This document shows positions 51,489 through 60,940 of a stretch of DNA of 64,000 nt, piece by piece. The stretch spans positions 27,702 to 91,701 of the forward strand of contig JAHCHP010000016.1 in NCBI GenBank assembly GCA_026129765.1, in the 5' to 3' direction. A program made the position numbers and the translations under genes. The DNA is from Fimbriimonadia bacterium (GTDB lineage: Bacteria; Armatimonadota; Fimbriimonadia; Fimbriimonadales; GBS-DC). Position 1 is the stretch's first letter. Every line of letters starts with the position of its first letter. The notes under the pieces were generated by a model, which did no database searches, was not told the origin of the DNA, and saw nothing but the letters and a program-made list of their open reading frames with translations.

Positions 51489-52397
51489 TCAGTTCAATGC
51501 CACCGATCCCAAGTTTTGATTTTGAGTAGAACTGGTGACGGTCACCGTTCGTTCGGCAATGAGAGGCGGCAGACCGCCTGAGCGCGTCTTCACGAACTGT
51601 ATCCGGTAAACGCCCGGCGAAAGCCACACGCCAAAATCGCCGTTCGCGTTCAACACGAAGCTGGACCTCAAAGGCGTCGTTGCGGTTGTGGGGCGATAGA
51701 TATCGATTCGAGTTCCTAATACATCCACACCGCCAGAGGCAGTCACCTTGCCCGTTACATTGGCGGGCAAAGTGGGCGGATTCGTGCTGCTTTCCGGCGC
51801 CATCAAAATATCAGGCAACGAGATTTCGCCGCTGATGGGCGGCACATCCACCACAAACGGCTGCGGGATATAAGAGCGCGTGCCTCCGCTTGCCTCCACC
51901 AGCCCCTCAGAATCGAACGCGCCTTCCGAATCATAAGCCACTTTGTTGAAAATGAAACGCCCTTCAGTATCGGTCACAACGCGGTCGCCCTGGAGAGTCA
52001 CATTCGCTCCCACGACCGGGCTGTTATCCAGAGCATCCAACACGCGGGCGCGCACAACAACCTGCTGGGGACCGATATACAGTTCGCCCAGATCATAGGT
52101 TTGATTTGCGCTGAGCGCGGGCAGCGTGAACTCAAATTCGGGGAAGCCTGTCGCGCGCACCTTGATCGTTCGGGTGGTTGGAACCACTTGGATGGTGAAC
52201 GAGCCGTCTGAGCTGCTGGTTTGTGTGGTCGCGCCGCCGGAAATCACTTGCGCGGGCGGGTCCGGGCGAGTGCCAGTTCCCACCAGAACCACATAGCCTT
52301 GAAGACGAGCCACAGCCCCTGTGCCGCCGCCTCCCCCGCCGCCGCAGCCAGCGAGTAGTAAACATAATGCGATAAAGCCCAAAATTGTTCTCTTCAT
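51489..52397 (-). CDS. Lipoprotein with carboxypeptidase-regulatory-like beta domains
   Basis: 302 residues. The lipoprotein signal has lipobox LLAGC at about residue 18, followed by a run of seven Gly. Then come about three beta-sandwich repeats of the carboxypeptidase-regulatory-like kind: ARLQGYVVLVGTG with SSDGSFTIQVVP, VVRARVLDALDNSPVVGANV with DTEGRFIFNKV, and ANVTGKVTASGGVDV with NANGDFGVWL. It is a surface or periplasmic structural protein by type. It lies 15 nt after the 1034-residue exported protein on the same strand and is probably cotranscribed. Confidence 0.72.
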   Translation of the reverse strand: MKRTILGFIALCLLLAGCGGGGGGGTGAVARLQGYVVLVGTGTRPDPPAQVISGGATTQTSSSDGSFTIQVVPTTRTIKVRATGFPEFEFTLPALSANQTYDLGELYIGPQQVVVRARVLDALDNSPVVGANVTLQGDRVVTDTEGRFIFNKVAYDSEGAFDSEGLVEASGGTRSYIPQPFVVDVPPISGEISLPDILMAPESSTNPPTLPANVTGKVTASGGVDVLGTRIDIYRPTTATTPLRSSFVLNANGDFGVWLSPGVYRIQFVKTRSGGLPPLIAERTVTVTSSTQNQNLGSVALN

Positions 52398-52412
52398 CTT
52401 ATCTGGTTCCCC

Positions 52413-55400
52413 TTACCTCACCACGACAATCGGTCTCGCAGCGCGCGCCACGCGACCCTCTTCATCGGCTGCTTCCACATGCAGCATATACGTTCCGGGC
52501 GGCAGCGACCGCTCGTTTTGATCGCGCCCGTTCCAAGTCAATTGGTGCAGTCCTGTATCGGCAGAGCGCGTCGGCTGCAACAAGCGCAGACGCTCCCCAC
52601 GAGTAGAACGAATCTCGGCTGTCACCGATCCTGACCCGCTCAGCATAAACTGCGCCGTCACTTGTCCGCCTCGTGTGGGAGAGGCTTGCAGGTTCAAAAT
52701 CTGCAAGGGCGCGCGCGTAAGGGGTTCCACAGTCACCTTCAGGCTGCGTGTTCCCCCCGGCACAAACCGGTACTCGCGCTGGCGCCGCATATCAATCCTC
52801 TGTCCCGTTGTTGGATCGAGCAAGGTCACGCGCCACCGCCGGTTGGCGTTGGGGACTTGCCACCGCAGCGTATGCGGCTCATCTGGCTGATCCGGAATCA
52901 ACTGGAGGGTCCATTCCTGTTTGGCAGAAGGGGGGCGCGCCTCGCTTTGATAGATTGCGCTGCCTCTGCCGCTGCTGCCCTCCAATTGAGCCACCATCGC
53001 GCCTGTGAAGGCGGGCGGCATCTCAATATCGAGCGCATCCAATCCTGCGCTGGCTCGCGGGTCTAAGCGCACCGACAATTCCGCGAATTGATCCCCGCGC
53101 GACACACCCAACTGCAAGGGCATCTCCCATTGCGCTGCGCGTGTTGTAGTGCGCTCATGGGCGACCGAACGCGAACGATTGGGGGGCGGGAAAATCAGAG
53201 TGACGCCCTCAGGACGAAGCACGCGAACCCAGTAAGCCTTACCCGGCTCCAGTTGAGTCGCGCTGACATAAATTCCGCCCGTTCCCAAAGTGAAAACCCC
53301 GCTGCCCACCAACGCGCTTTGACCGCCAATCGCTTCCGTGGCAGTCTGCCAAGAGACCGGCTCGTTCAATGCATGCGCCACTAAGAGGTCCACGACCCGA
53401 ACCGGCGAATTGAAGGGATTGCTAATCAGGTTCCATCCCACTTGCAGACCCACACTTGCGCTTTGGTCGGTGGGGAGCCCTTGCCCCACAACTTCCACAT
53501 TGATCGGGCTGTCCAGTTGAATGAAATAGCCCACTCCGGGAGCGGGAGGAGGCGTCGCGGGATAAGTCGTGAATTGATACTTCTCCTGACGCCAATGCGC
53601 CAGCAGCAAACTGTTTGCGGGAATTCCCAATAGGGTTGCCATATCGGTCGTAAACGGGCGCAAGGGCAAACCGATCATATGCAAGCCAGCAGATAGATTG
53701 AGCCGGAAGGTTCGCTGCGCGCTGTTCAACGAAACAATGACGCCCTGGAAACTGGGTCCGGTATTGAGGCGAGCAGTTCCCACCGTTTGCCCGGAGGCGT
53801 TTTGGAAGGTGAGCGTCGCGCGCTGGTCACGGTTCAAACCTGGCGCGGGCAAAGTCGCTCCAAACGCGCCTTTGGTGACCGGTGTTGTGGTCGTGACACC
53901 GTTCTCCAGATCGATTTTCACCGACCCATTCTCCAAACCGTACACCACCCCGAAGAAATCGTTTTGAAACGAAACTCCCTGAACCTTACTGGCAGGATAA
54001 GGCACTCGCACACTTTCGGTTCCCACCGAGAAATCGATGGTGAGTCGCTGGTTCTTCACATCGTCGCCGATGAAACTGGGAACCACGCTGCCGGAGCCAA
54101 CGCGAATGTCCACCCGCTCATACTGGGGCGAAAGGGTCAAACGGTTGAAATTATGGTCCCAATAGACCGGATAACAGGTTCCGCTTAGCAGGCTCTCATC
54201 CCAGTTGCTGCCGCTCTGAACCGTCTGGAAATAGTTTAAGAAGACGATAAAAGCCGCCTCTTCGCCCTGCTGAATCTGTCCTACATAGGGGAACAATTGC
54301 ACATGCAGCTTCCGCCCATAGGTCACGCTGGTATCCAAAATGTATTGCTGCTTGAACCAAGTCTCAAAAGAAATGCCTTCCACCTTCGGGTCGTTTGTGC
54401 CTGCCAAACTTGACAGAGTGGACTTAGCAATCGCGATCAACTGAGGAACATTGCCTTCCAGTCCCGTTTGATATTGACTATAGTATCGAGCGTTGAACTC
54501 CTTCAAAAAGGTGGGGTGTTCGGTCAAGATTTTCAACCAGGCAGAACCCGCCATCAGATAACGGGTCAGCCATAGACCGCCTGTCGTACCGCCCGCAATC
54601 GAACTTTGCCGCAGGGAAGGCGCAATGAAACTGGGACTGCCCAAACTGGCTTGATTCCAGAAATCGTAGTAGGAGCGTGCATCGTAAGTGTTCTCCAAGG
54701 TCTGCTCGATAAAATCGGCGTTCAAGCCCTGGATCGCGCGAAAAGCGTTGGAGCGCGCCACGCGGGTCGTGACGGCGCGAGCAAACCCCTCTTCCCAAGC
54801 GTCATACGCCAATTGCGCGCTGCCATGATAAGCGCGCGCCATCAAATGGGTTAAGTTGACCGCTGCCGATTCCGCCGCGTTATAAATGGGGAACAACAGG
54901 CGGTCATTGCTGACATCATAAATCCCGCCTGCCACGGCGTCCCGGTCGCCGATGGTCTCATCATAGTTGACAATGGTGATGGTTCGCGTCTGCGCCGGTT
55001 TGCCATAGTCTGCCTCAATCAGCGGCATCGCGCCGGTCACCACGCGTTGCAACAGCGTTTGATACGCGCTGGGGAACTGCTCATTCAACACGGTGGAGAA
55101 ACGGAAGGTCAGCGTGCCGTTGCCCAACCCGTTGCGCGTTCTTTCCGGCAATATCAACCGCCCTTGATGACGCAGCACCACCACTTGATGAATAGGCAAT
55201 TGAAAATCGGGCGGAACTATCCCACGCTCTTTCCAGAACCGGATCATGGGGCGGACCGCTTCCATCTGGGCGCGGGTCGCCGCCAAGGCGCGTTCGCGAA
55301 TTAGGCGGTCCATCGCCTCCGAATCTAAGGAGCGGGTACGCGTAGGCACATCAATCACAATTACATTCTGGGGACCATTGCTGACGGTTGCAAAGGGGCG

Positions 55401-55517
55401 ATTCACAACATTTCGATACGTTTGCGCATGCGCGCCGAAAATCAAACACCCCACCAACCCCCCCATAATCCAACGCAATCCTGTTGCTATTCTCTGTCTT
55501 TCCATCATCGCTTTCAT
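52413..55517 (-). CDS. Very large exported protein with FlgD-like C-terminal domain
   Basis: 1034 residues. The signal peptide ends GAHAQ (about residue 32). Residues 80-420 resemble a degenerate gluzincin-type peptidase region (NLTHLMARAYHGS then AWEEGFARAVT), but HExxH is absent. Two GW-type modules follow (LSAGLHMIGLPLRPF and LQVGWNLISNPFN). A C-terminal Ig-like FlgD-type domain ends the protein (TGLHQLTWNGRDQNERSLPPGTYMLHVEA). Such tails appear on surface-exported proteins. Function unknown. The gene is followed 15 nt later by the lipoprotein. Confidence 0.6.
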   Translation of the reverse strand: MKAMMERQRIATGLRWIMGGLVGCLIFGAHAQTYRNVVNRPFATVSNGPQNVIVIDVPTRTRSLDSEAMDRLIRERALAATRAQMEAVRPMIRFWKERGIVPPDFQLPIHQVVVLRHQGRLILPERTRNGLGNGTLTFRFSTVLNEQFPSAYQTLLQRVVTGAMPLIEADYGKPAQTRTITIVNYDETIGDRDAVAGGIYDVSNDRLLFPIYNAAESAAVNLTHLMARAYHGSAQLAYDAWEEGFARAVTTRVARSNAFRAIQGLNADFIEQTLENTYDARSYYDFWNQASLGSPSFIAPSLRQSSIAGGTTGGLWLTRYLMAGSAWLKILTEHPTFLKEFNARYYSQYQTGLEGNVPQLIAIAKSTLSSLAGTNDPKVEGISFETWFKQQYILDTSVTYGRKLHVQLFPYVGQIQQGEEAAFIVFLNYFQTVQSGSNWDESLLSGTCYPVYWDHNFNRLTLSPQYERVDIRVGSGSVVPSFIGDDVKNQRLTIDFSVGTESVRVPYPASKVQGVSFQNDFFGVVYGLENGSVKIDLENGVTTTTPVTKGAFGATLPAPGLNRDQRATLTFQNASGQTVGTARLNTGPSFQGVIVSLNSAQRTFRLNLSAGLHMIGLPLRPFTTDMATLLGIPANSLLLAHWRQEKYQFTTYPATPPPAPGVGYFIQLDSPINVEVVGQGLPTDQSASVGLQVGWNLISNPFNSPVRVVDLLVAHALNEPVSWQTATEAIGGQSALVGSGVFTLGTGGIYVSATQLEPGKAYWVRVLRPEGVTLIFPPPNRSRSVAHERTTTRAAQWEMPLQLGVSRGDQFAELSVRLDPRASAGLDALDIEMPPAFTGAMVAQLEGSSGRGSAIYQSEARPPSAKQEWTLQLIPDQPDEPHTLRWQVPNANRRWRVTLLDPTTGQRIDMRRQREYRFVPGGTRSLKVTVEPLTRAPLQILNLQASPTRGGQVTAQFMLSGSGSVTAEIRSTRGERLRLLQPTRSADTGLHQLTWNGRDQNERSLPPGTYMLHVEAADEEGRVARAARPIVVVR

Positions 55518-55591
55518 TGCCTGCCTCGTTCGTAGACGCTTACCCTCTGAAACCCGTTACTCCTTTTATGGAACCTTTTCGCCAAAATGAG

Positions 55592-55599
55592 GGTATAAT
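55592..55599 (+). promoter_or_regulatory. -10 element of tmRNA
   Basis: GGTATAAT, 14 nt before the mature 5' end at 55614. The -35 is not clear. Confidence 0.6.
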
Positions 55600-55613
55600 A
55601 GAGTGTACCCAAC

Positions 55614-55965
55614 GGGGGCGTCAGGGTTCGACAGAACTGCTCAACGTCCGGTTGCGAGCCGAGGTGCCGCAGGCCTCGTCAAAAGCGGCAAACAAGAAGT
55701 GCGAATAATTATGCACTCGCTGCCTAATTAAATAGTGCAGCCGTCCACCTCACCGGTGCCGACCTGGTGAGCCCTGGGCGTGAGCAAGTTCGGCTAACTT
55801 TCAAGGGCTTCGCCTGGAGCCTGCGAAAGGACATTCAATCAGGCTGGCGATGCGCGCCCTGTTCGTCGGGCTAACGCGACGCGAGATTTAATGACGAACT
55901 ACGCTCGTAGTAACCGCATGTCCTGATGGTTTTGGAAGGGGGTTCAATTCCCCCCGCCTCCACCA
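55614..55965 (+). ncRNA. ssrA: Transfer-messenger RNA (tmRNA)
   Basis: 352 nt. The 5' end GGGGGCG pairs with CGCCTCC before the encoded ACCA 3' end (55962-55965), forming the alanine-tRNA-like acceptor stem. GTTCGAC near the 5' end and GGTTCAATTCC near the 3' end are the conserved D- and T-region segments. The proteolysis tag reads ...ANNYALAA-stop, with its stop codon at 55725-55727; the resume codon is not certain by eye. It rescues stalled ribosomes together with SmpB, which is not in the window. Confidence 0.95.
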
Positions 55966-55994
55966 AGACCCTCTGTTCCTATTCTCAAATCTCC

Positions 55995-56000
55995 TATAAT
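55995..56000 (+). promoter_or_regulatory. -10 element 9 nt before the M48 peptidase start
   Basis: TATAAT ends 9 nt before ATG 56010. No ribosome site lies between, so the transcript is leaderless or nearly so. Confidence 0.45.
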
Positions 56001-56009
56001 CATGTCCAT

Positions 56010-57131
56010 ATGCTGACCCTTTTCGCGGCGTTGCTGGGCGCAGGGCTGACCATCGCGCTCTCCATGCGTTGGATTCATCAGGCAAAATTCCGCCTGGATG
56101 ACCCTGCGGCGTACCCTGCCCTGCTAAAACGGCTGAAACGCTTGGCTCTGGGGTCAGGTTTGCTCAAGATGGTCTGCTTGTTTGTTTCAGGGGACCTGCA
56201 GCGGTGGCAGCAAGCGCTGGGCGCGATAGAACCAACCGTCATTTTTAGTTTCACCGCGCTTGGGTTGGCACAGATGTTGGAATGGGGCATTCTCTTGTAT
56301 CATCTCTACCCGCTTGAACGGTATGCGCGCAGCCTTCAGGCAAGCCGCGCCGATTTCTTGCAGTTCCGCATCGGATTGATCGCCGAACAGTTCGCGCCTT
56401 TGCTGGCTGCTTTAACGGGCGCGCTGTTTGTGGTCTTCCTCGCCTCAGAACACATCCGCCAAACCCCCTATGGAATTTATTATGCGATTGCGATGGGCGC
56501 GCAGGTGCTGTTACTGAGCCTCTTTTTCCGAAAACGGTCGCTGCTGCTGGCTGCGCGCCAAGCGCCCTTGCCTTTCCCGAACCTCCTCCAAGAGGTACAG
56601 GCAATGGGGCGCAGTCTTGGTGTGCAGGTACGCGAAATCGTGATTTTAGATGGAGCGAAGTTACGCGTCGCCAATGCTTTCGCGGTGGGTTCCGACCGAG
56701 TGGCAATTACCGACTACTTACTGTTGGAGTTGACCGAACAAGAAACGCTGGCGGTGCTGGCGCATGAAGTGCGTCATTTGGCGCAACGGAAGCGCGCGGT
56801 CAAACTGTGGCTGCTGGAGTTGGGCGCGGTCATTGCCCTCGCCATCGCGGGCGCGCCCTGGCTGAAGGCTTGGAGATTAGAAACGCAGCTCCTGCTGTTG
56901 CCTCCTCTGCTTTGGCTCGCGCTCTACCCATTGAACCGGCTTCGCAGGCAGAACGAAATCGATGCGGACCGTTTTGCGGTTTCCCGGTATGGCGCGGAAC
57001 CCCTGCAGTCCGCCCTCTTGAAAGTGGCTCAATTGAACCAGACTTGGGGTCGGAAACGAGGCAAGCGCAAGATTCATCTTGATTTAGAAGAGCGGTTAAG
57101 TCTCATTGCCGCATGGGAGCCTGTCGAATAG
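56010..57131 (+). CDS. M48-family membrane metalloprotease
   Basis: 373 residues with several membrane helices in the first 180 and two more near 270-310. The zinc motif HEVRH (AVLAHEVRHLAQRK) is near residue 252 and the third ligand is EIDADRFA near 318. This is the HtpX/Ste24-type arrangement, which cleaves damaged membrane proteins or prenylated-type substrates. The start at 56010 avoids the tmRNA; an earlier ATG at 55926 lies inside the tmRNA and is rejected. It ends with its own terminator. Confidence 0.85.
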   Translation: MLTLFAALLGAGLTIALSMRWIHQAKFRLDDPAAYPALLKRLKRLALGSGLLKMVCLFVSGDLQRWQQALGAIEPTVIFSFTALGLAQMLEWGILLYHLYPLERYARSLQASRADFLQFRIGLIAEQFAPLLAALTGALFVVFLASEHIRQTPYGIYYAIAMGAQVLLLSLFFRKRSLLLAARQAPLPFPNLLQEVQAMGRSLGVQVREIVILDGAKLRVANAFAVGSDRVAITDYLLLELTEQETLAVLAHEVRHLAQRKRAVKLWLLELGAVIALAIAGAPWLKAWRLETQLLLLPPLLWLALYPLNRLRRQNEIDADRFAVSRYGAEPLQSALLKVAQLNQTWGRKRGKRKIHLDLEERLSLIAAWEPVE

Positions 57132-57161
57132 AAAAGGCGCTCCCAATGGGGAACGCCTTTT
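57132..57161 (+). terminator. Intrinsic terminator after the M48 peptidase
   Basis: AAAAGGCGCTCCC pairs with GGGGAACGCCTTTT around AAT, with one mismatch and a T-run end. Confidence 0.8.
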
Positions 57162-57190
57162 CGTGAACCATTGAAGGAATGCGTTATTCC

Positions 57191-57817
57191 TTAGTTCTTG
57201 TTGCGGCGGCGGAGCGCCAGACCAGCAAGACCCACGCCCAAAGCCACCATGCTGGCAGGCTCAGGCACCCAGTTCTGCTCGACCAAAGTCAAAGCGGCGA
57301 TAGACGCGCTGGGAGGGGTATCAGGACCCACGTCCAGAATGAAGGTTTTCTTCACTTTGAAGCGATCCATAGCGGGGAAGAAGTAGGTTCCCGTAAAGTT
57401 CACATTACCGTCGGCGCCACCGGCATAGGCATCGCCTTTCCAGGTATCGCCAAAAGCGGCAACTGCGTTTCCGTTAGAGTCCTCAATAATCTCGCTCCAA
57501 GTGATGCGTCCGAAATCGAACACAGCGCCAAGAACCGAAATATCGAGACGATTGACGGGACCTTTGCCATTCGTGTTGACTTCGTACACGATGGTGACCA
57601 ACGCAGCCCCATTGGCAGTACCATCACCCACGATACCGTTGACCAAGTGATCAACGAACGCGTTGTTAGGTCCGCTGGCGACGAAGCCCACGTTTTGAGT
57701 GGCCAAAGACGGCAGATAGGTCAAAGATGACTCAATGACATTGTAGCTGAAGTTCGCATGTGATGCGCCAACAACGGCAGTCACAGCGAAAAGACTAATA
57801 GCTTTTCTCAGATTCAC
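57191..57817 (-). CDS. PEP-CTERM sorting-domain protein
   Basis: About 208 residues. A signal peptide (LFAVTAVVGASHA) is followed by a beta-rich body. The C-terminal tripartite tag is VPEPASMVALGVGLAGLALRRRNKN: a PEP motif, a membrane helix and a basic tail. Exosortase would remove the tag at the membrane. I prefer GTG 57817, since AAGGAGG lies 6-7 nt before it; the ATG at 57823 is too close to the ribosome site. The promoter is a perfect consensus, so expression is likely high. No exosortase is in the window. Confidence 0.83.
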   Translation of the reverse strand: MNLRKAISLFAVTAVVGASHANFSYNVIESSLTYLPSLATQNVGFVASGPNNAFVDHLVNGIVGDGTANGAALVTIVYEVNTNGKGPVNRLDISVLGAVFDFGRITWSEIIEDSNGNAVAAFGDTWKGDAYAGGADGNVNFTGTYFFPAMDRFKVKKTFILDVGPDTPPSASIAALTLVEQNWVPEPASMVALGVGLAGLALRRRNKN

Positions 57818-57923
57818 GAACATCCTCCTTTCAGGCTTAATTCAGCCTGTTAGTGTATTTTTTATCTGTCAGGGGGCGAACCCGACAAAGAGTACGACAA
57901 GGGGCGAACCTCGACGCTCTATA

Positions 57924-57952
57924 ATTATACCATGCTTTTGAGGAAGTGTCAA
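57924..57952 (-). promoter_or_regulatory. Consensus sigma-70-type promoter of the PEP-CTERM gene
   Basis: On the minus strand TTGACA (57952-57947), 17 nt, TGGTATAAT (-10 at 57929-57924). Both hexamers are perfect, with an extended -10. The leader is about 95-100 nt. Confidence 0.8.
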
Positions 57953-58078
57953 GGGGTAAACCCGGAAATTTTCAGGATTGGGTACTATTTAGACTGAAAT
58001 TTCTGTTAAATCTTTATTAAGAGGAGATTTTCTCCTGCTGCCTTCTCAAAATCAAGTATCTATTCAGGGAATGAGACA

Positions 58079-59782
58079 ATGAAAAAACCGTTGGGTTATT
58101 GGGCGTTAATGCTGCATTCACACATCCCATATGTCTTATCGCATGGGAAATCTCCGCACGGCACAGACTGGCTGTCGGAAAGCGCGGCGGAGTGCTACTT
58201 GCCACTCTGGGATGTGGCATCCAAACTGCTGCAAGCGGGCATACAGCCCAAATTCACCATCGGGTTCACGCCGATCCTGCAAGAACAGTTGGCGCATGAA
58301 GCCTTTAAGGGCGAATTCGTCCATTATCTTCAAACACAAATTGATCTTGCTCTGGAAGACCAGCGGGACAGCAAAAAGAAAGGCGCGCTCTGGCAGGGCG
58401 GGGTCGCTTACTTTTGGCAGCAGTTCTACAGCCAGCAGTTGGAATTTTTCAAAGACCGCCTGAATTACTCGATCCTGGACGCTTTCAAGCAGATGCAAGA
58501 CGAGGGCGCGTTAGAGATTACCACCAGCGCAGCCACCCATGGCTACCTGCCCTTGATTGGTCTGGATGAGTGTGTTCGCGCGCAGGTGCTGCTGGGCGCA
58601 ACCACTTATCAAAAACATTTTGGACGCCCAGCCAAAGGGTTCTGGCTGCCGGAATGTGCCTATCGCCCCGGTTATACCTGGAGCCCGCCAGTCGCAAGTC
58701 ATCTGATTCCTGCGCAAGAACGTCAGGGCGTGGAGGTCTTTCTCTCAGAAGCGGGATTGCGCTATTTCTTTGTGGATACGCACCTGCTGCGCGGAGGTGA
58801 CCCCCTCGGCACTTATGCGGCGCGTTTCCCCGCGTTGCAGCAGCTCTACAAGAAATTTATGCAGCAATGGAAAGGCGAACGGCAAGACCGCTCCCCCTAC
58901 CAACCCTACCAAGTTCCCGCTCCTGGCGAGGAGTTATCGGTCTTCGGGCGCGATCCCGCCACCACCGTGCAGGTTTGGAGCGGTGAGCATGGCTATCCCG
59001 GCGATCCGTATTATCTGGAGTTCCATAAAAAACATCATCCCAGCGGATTGCGCTACTGGCGCATCAGCGAGAACAAAACGGACCTGGGCGCGAAGTATCC
59101 CTATGAACCATACCGCGCTTTTGAAACGATCCAGGCGCATGCCGACCATTTTGTTCAACTGTTGAAACAGACTCTCAAAGAGCATCACGACCACCATGGC
59201 AAACCCGGCGTGTTGGTCTCGATGTATGATACGGAACTGTTCGGGCATTGGTGGTTCGAAGGTCCTGAATGGCTTTATGCGGTCATCAAGCGTCTGGCGC
59301 AGGAACCCGACATCGAGATGATCACCTTCAGTGATTACCTGGAGCAGTTCCCCCCAGAAGAACCTGTGTTCCTGCCCGAAGGCTCATGGGGCGAAGGGGG
59401 CTATCATTGGGTCTGGCTGAACGAGTGGACCGCGCCGGTGTGGGAAGCGATCTACCAAGCGGAAACGAAAATGTGCGCTTTAGCGGCGCAATGCGCCGGA
59501 CGAACCGACCTGCGCGAACCGCTCAACCAGTTGGCTCGCGAACTGCTGCTGCTGGAGTCTTCCGATTGGCCCTTCCTGATCACAACGTGGTCCGCGCGCG
59601 ATTACGCCGAAGTGAGAATCGCGGATCACACGCGCCGCTTTGAGCTGATTGCCCAGATGATTGAAAACCACCTGCAAGGCAAACCACCCACCAAAGACCA
59701 GGCGCGCGCCTATGAAGAAAGCTTGATCCGGGACCAGGTTTTCAGCCATATCAATTGGGAACTCTGGCAGCCATCGTCTTGA
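58079..59782 (+). CDS. Glycoside hydrolase family 57 (glucan branching enzyme type)
   Basis: 567 residues of the GH57 (alpha/beta)7 fold. It begins LGYWALMLHSHIPYVLSHGK, the first conserved region. The nucleophile region is GFWLPECAYRPGY near residue 187, and the acid/base region is SMYDTELFGHWWFEGPEW near 380. A helical C-terminal domain ends the protein. The combination and length match GH57 1,4-alpha-glucan branching enzymes, which build glycogen branches. AGGGA lies upstream of the ATG. The lptF-type gene starts 1 nt after its stop, in the same operon. Confidence 0.87.
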   Translation: MKKPLGYWALMLHSHIPYVLSHGKSPHGTDWLSESAAECYLPLWDVASKLLQAGIQPKFTIGFTPILQEQLAHEAFKGEFVHYLQTQIDLALEDQRDSKKKGALWQGGVAYFWQQFYSQQLEFFKDRLNYSILDAFKQMQDEGALEITTSAATHGYLPLIGLDECVRAQVLLGATTYQKHFGRPAKGFWLPECAYRPGYTWSPPVASHLIPAQERQGVEVFLSEAGLRYFFVDTHLLRGGDPLGTYAARFPALQQLYKKFMQQWKGERQDRSPYQPYQVPAPGEELSVFGRDPATTVQVWSGEHGYPGDPYYLEFHKKHHPSGLRYWRISENKTDLGAKYPYEPYRAFETIQAHADHFVQLLKQTLKEHHDHHGKPGVLVSMYDTELFGHWWFEGPEWLYAVIKRLAQEPDIEMITFSDYLEQFPPEEPVFLPEGSWGEGGYHWVWLNEWTAPVWEAIYQAETKMCALAAQCAGRTDLREPLNQLARELLLLESSDWPFLITTWSARDYAEVRIADHTRRFELIAQMIENHLQGKPPTKDQARAYEESLIRDQVFSHINWELWQPSS

Positions 59783-59783
59783 T

Positions 59784-60899
59784 ATGTCCCAGCTCGACCG
59801 ACTGATTATCCGCGAATTAGTCCCTCCTTTCCTGTTTGGGGTCGGATTGTTTACCGCGCTCATTTTTGCGGGCGGCTATTTGGGCATCTTCACAGAATAT
59901 ATGGTCAGTGGTGTGCCAGTGGGTTTAGTCATCGAATTGGGGCTGCTCTTTCTGCCTCAGATTGCGGTGAAAACCTTGCCGATGGGTATGCTGCTGGCAA
60001 CGATGCTGGGGTTTGGCAGGCTCTCCGCCGATTGGGAAGTGACCGCGCTGCGCGCCGCCGGGATGAGCCTGCGCAGGTTGCTGCTGCCTGTCGGTTTGAT
60101 GGGACTGATGGTCAGCTTGTTTACTATTGCCTTCAACGAGACGGTCGTGCCTTATGCCACCTCCAGAGCGAACTACCTGCGCAATGAAGCCTTAAAAACC
60201 TTGAAAGTCAGCAGTCAAAAAGCGCTCTCGTTTCCCCAATGGAAGGATGGCAGGCTGGACTCCTTTGTGATCGTGAGCGGCGGGCGTGATCCACGTACCC
60301 AAGAGCTGTTCCAAGTCACGATTCTGAAGTTTAGCGAAGGCGAAACTCAGTCTCCTATCGCGACTATCTTCGCGGAACGCGCCGTGTGGCAAGGAGGCGA
60401 ACAGTGGCGTTTGGAAAATGTGCGGTGGCATACCAACGACGGGAAATCGGGCGGTTTTGGGTCCGGCTACAGCGTGCCTGCGGTCAACAATGCCGCCATA
60501 ACGCATACCCCCACCCAAATTGAAGCGACTCAAACCGAAGTGGATGCGAAAAGTTTCCGGCAGTTGCGCGATCAAATCGCCCAATACCAACAGGAAGGCG
60601 TCGACCCCAAAACCCTCGGGCAATTGACAGTGGAACTCTACAACAAACTCTCCTTGCCGCTCGCCAGCTTGATTTTTGCGCTGGTTGGCACACCGCTCGG
60701 CATCCGCGCCCAGCGTTCCAGCCCCGCGACCGGATTCGCGCTCAGTATCGCGGTCATCTTTGTTTACTGGGTCCTGGCGCGCTACCTTATCATCATCGGG
60801 GGTGGGGGCGCGCTGCCGCCTTGGCTCGCCAGTTTTCTGCCGAACTTCTTGGGGATCGGTTTCGCGCTCTATCTGCTCTATCGTAAAGAGAAAATTTAA
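59784..60899 (+). CDS. LptF/LptG-family permease
   Basis: 371 residues with the YjgP/YjgQ layout. Helices lie at the N-terminus (LIIRELVPPFLFGVGLFTALIF and others), then a periplasmic beta-jellyroll region (about 140-270) and C-terminal helices. LptF and LptG form the membrane part of the lipopolysaccharide exporter with LptB. Only one such gene is present, suggesting a partner elsewhere or a homodimer. Its presence supports an outer membrane. Confidence 0.85.
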   Translation: MSQLDRLIIRELVPPFLFGVGLFTALIFAGGYLGIFTEYMVSGVPVGLVIELGLLFLPQIAVKTLPMGMLLATMLGFGRLSADWEVTALRAAGMSLRRLLLPVGLMGLMVSLFTIAFNETVVPYATSRANYLRNEALKTLKVSSQKALSFPQWKDGRLDSFVIVSGGRDPRTQELFQVTILKFSEGETQSPIATIFAERAVWQGGEQWRLENVRWHTNDGKSGGFGSGYSVPAVNNAAITHTPTQIEATQTEVDAKSFRQLRDQIAQYQQEGVDPKTLGQLTVELYNKLSLPLASLIFALVGTPLGIRAQRSSPATGFALSIAVIFVYWVLARYLIIIGGGGALPPWLASFLPNFLGIGFALYLLYRKEKI

Positions 60900-60940
60900 G
60901 CGCATTGAAAAACTTTCAGGTAAACTAATCGCACTGGGAG

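Noticed and set aside
55926..56009. Upstream ATG extending the M48 peptidase into the tmRNA
   Set aside because: The extension translates the tRNA-like 3' end of tmRNA; the hydrophobic start at 56010 with its own -10 is better.
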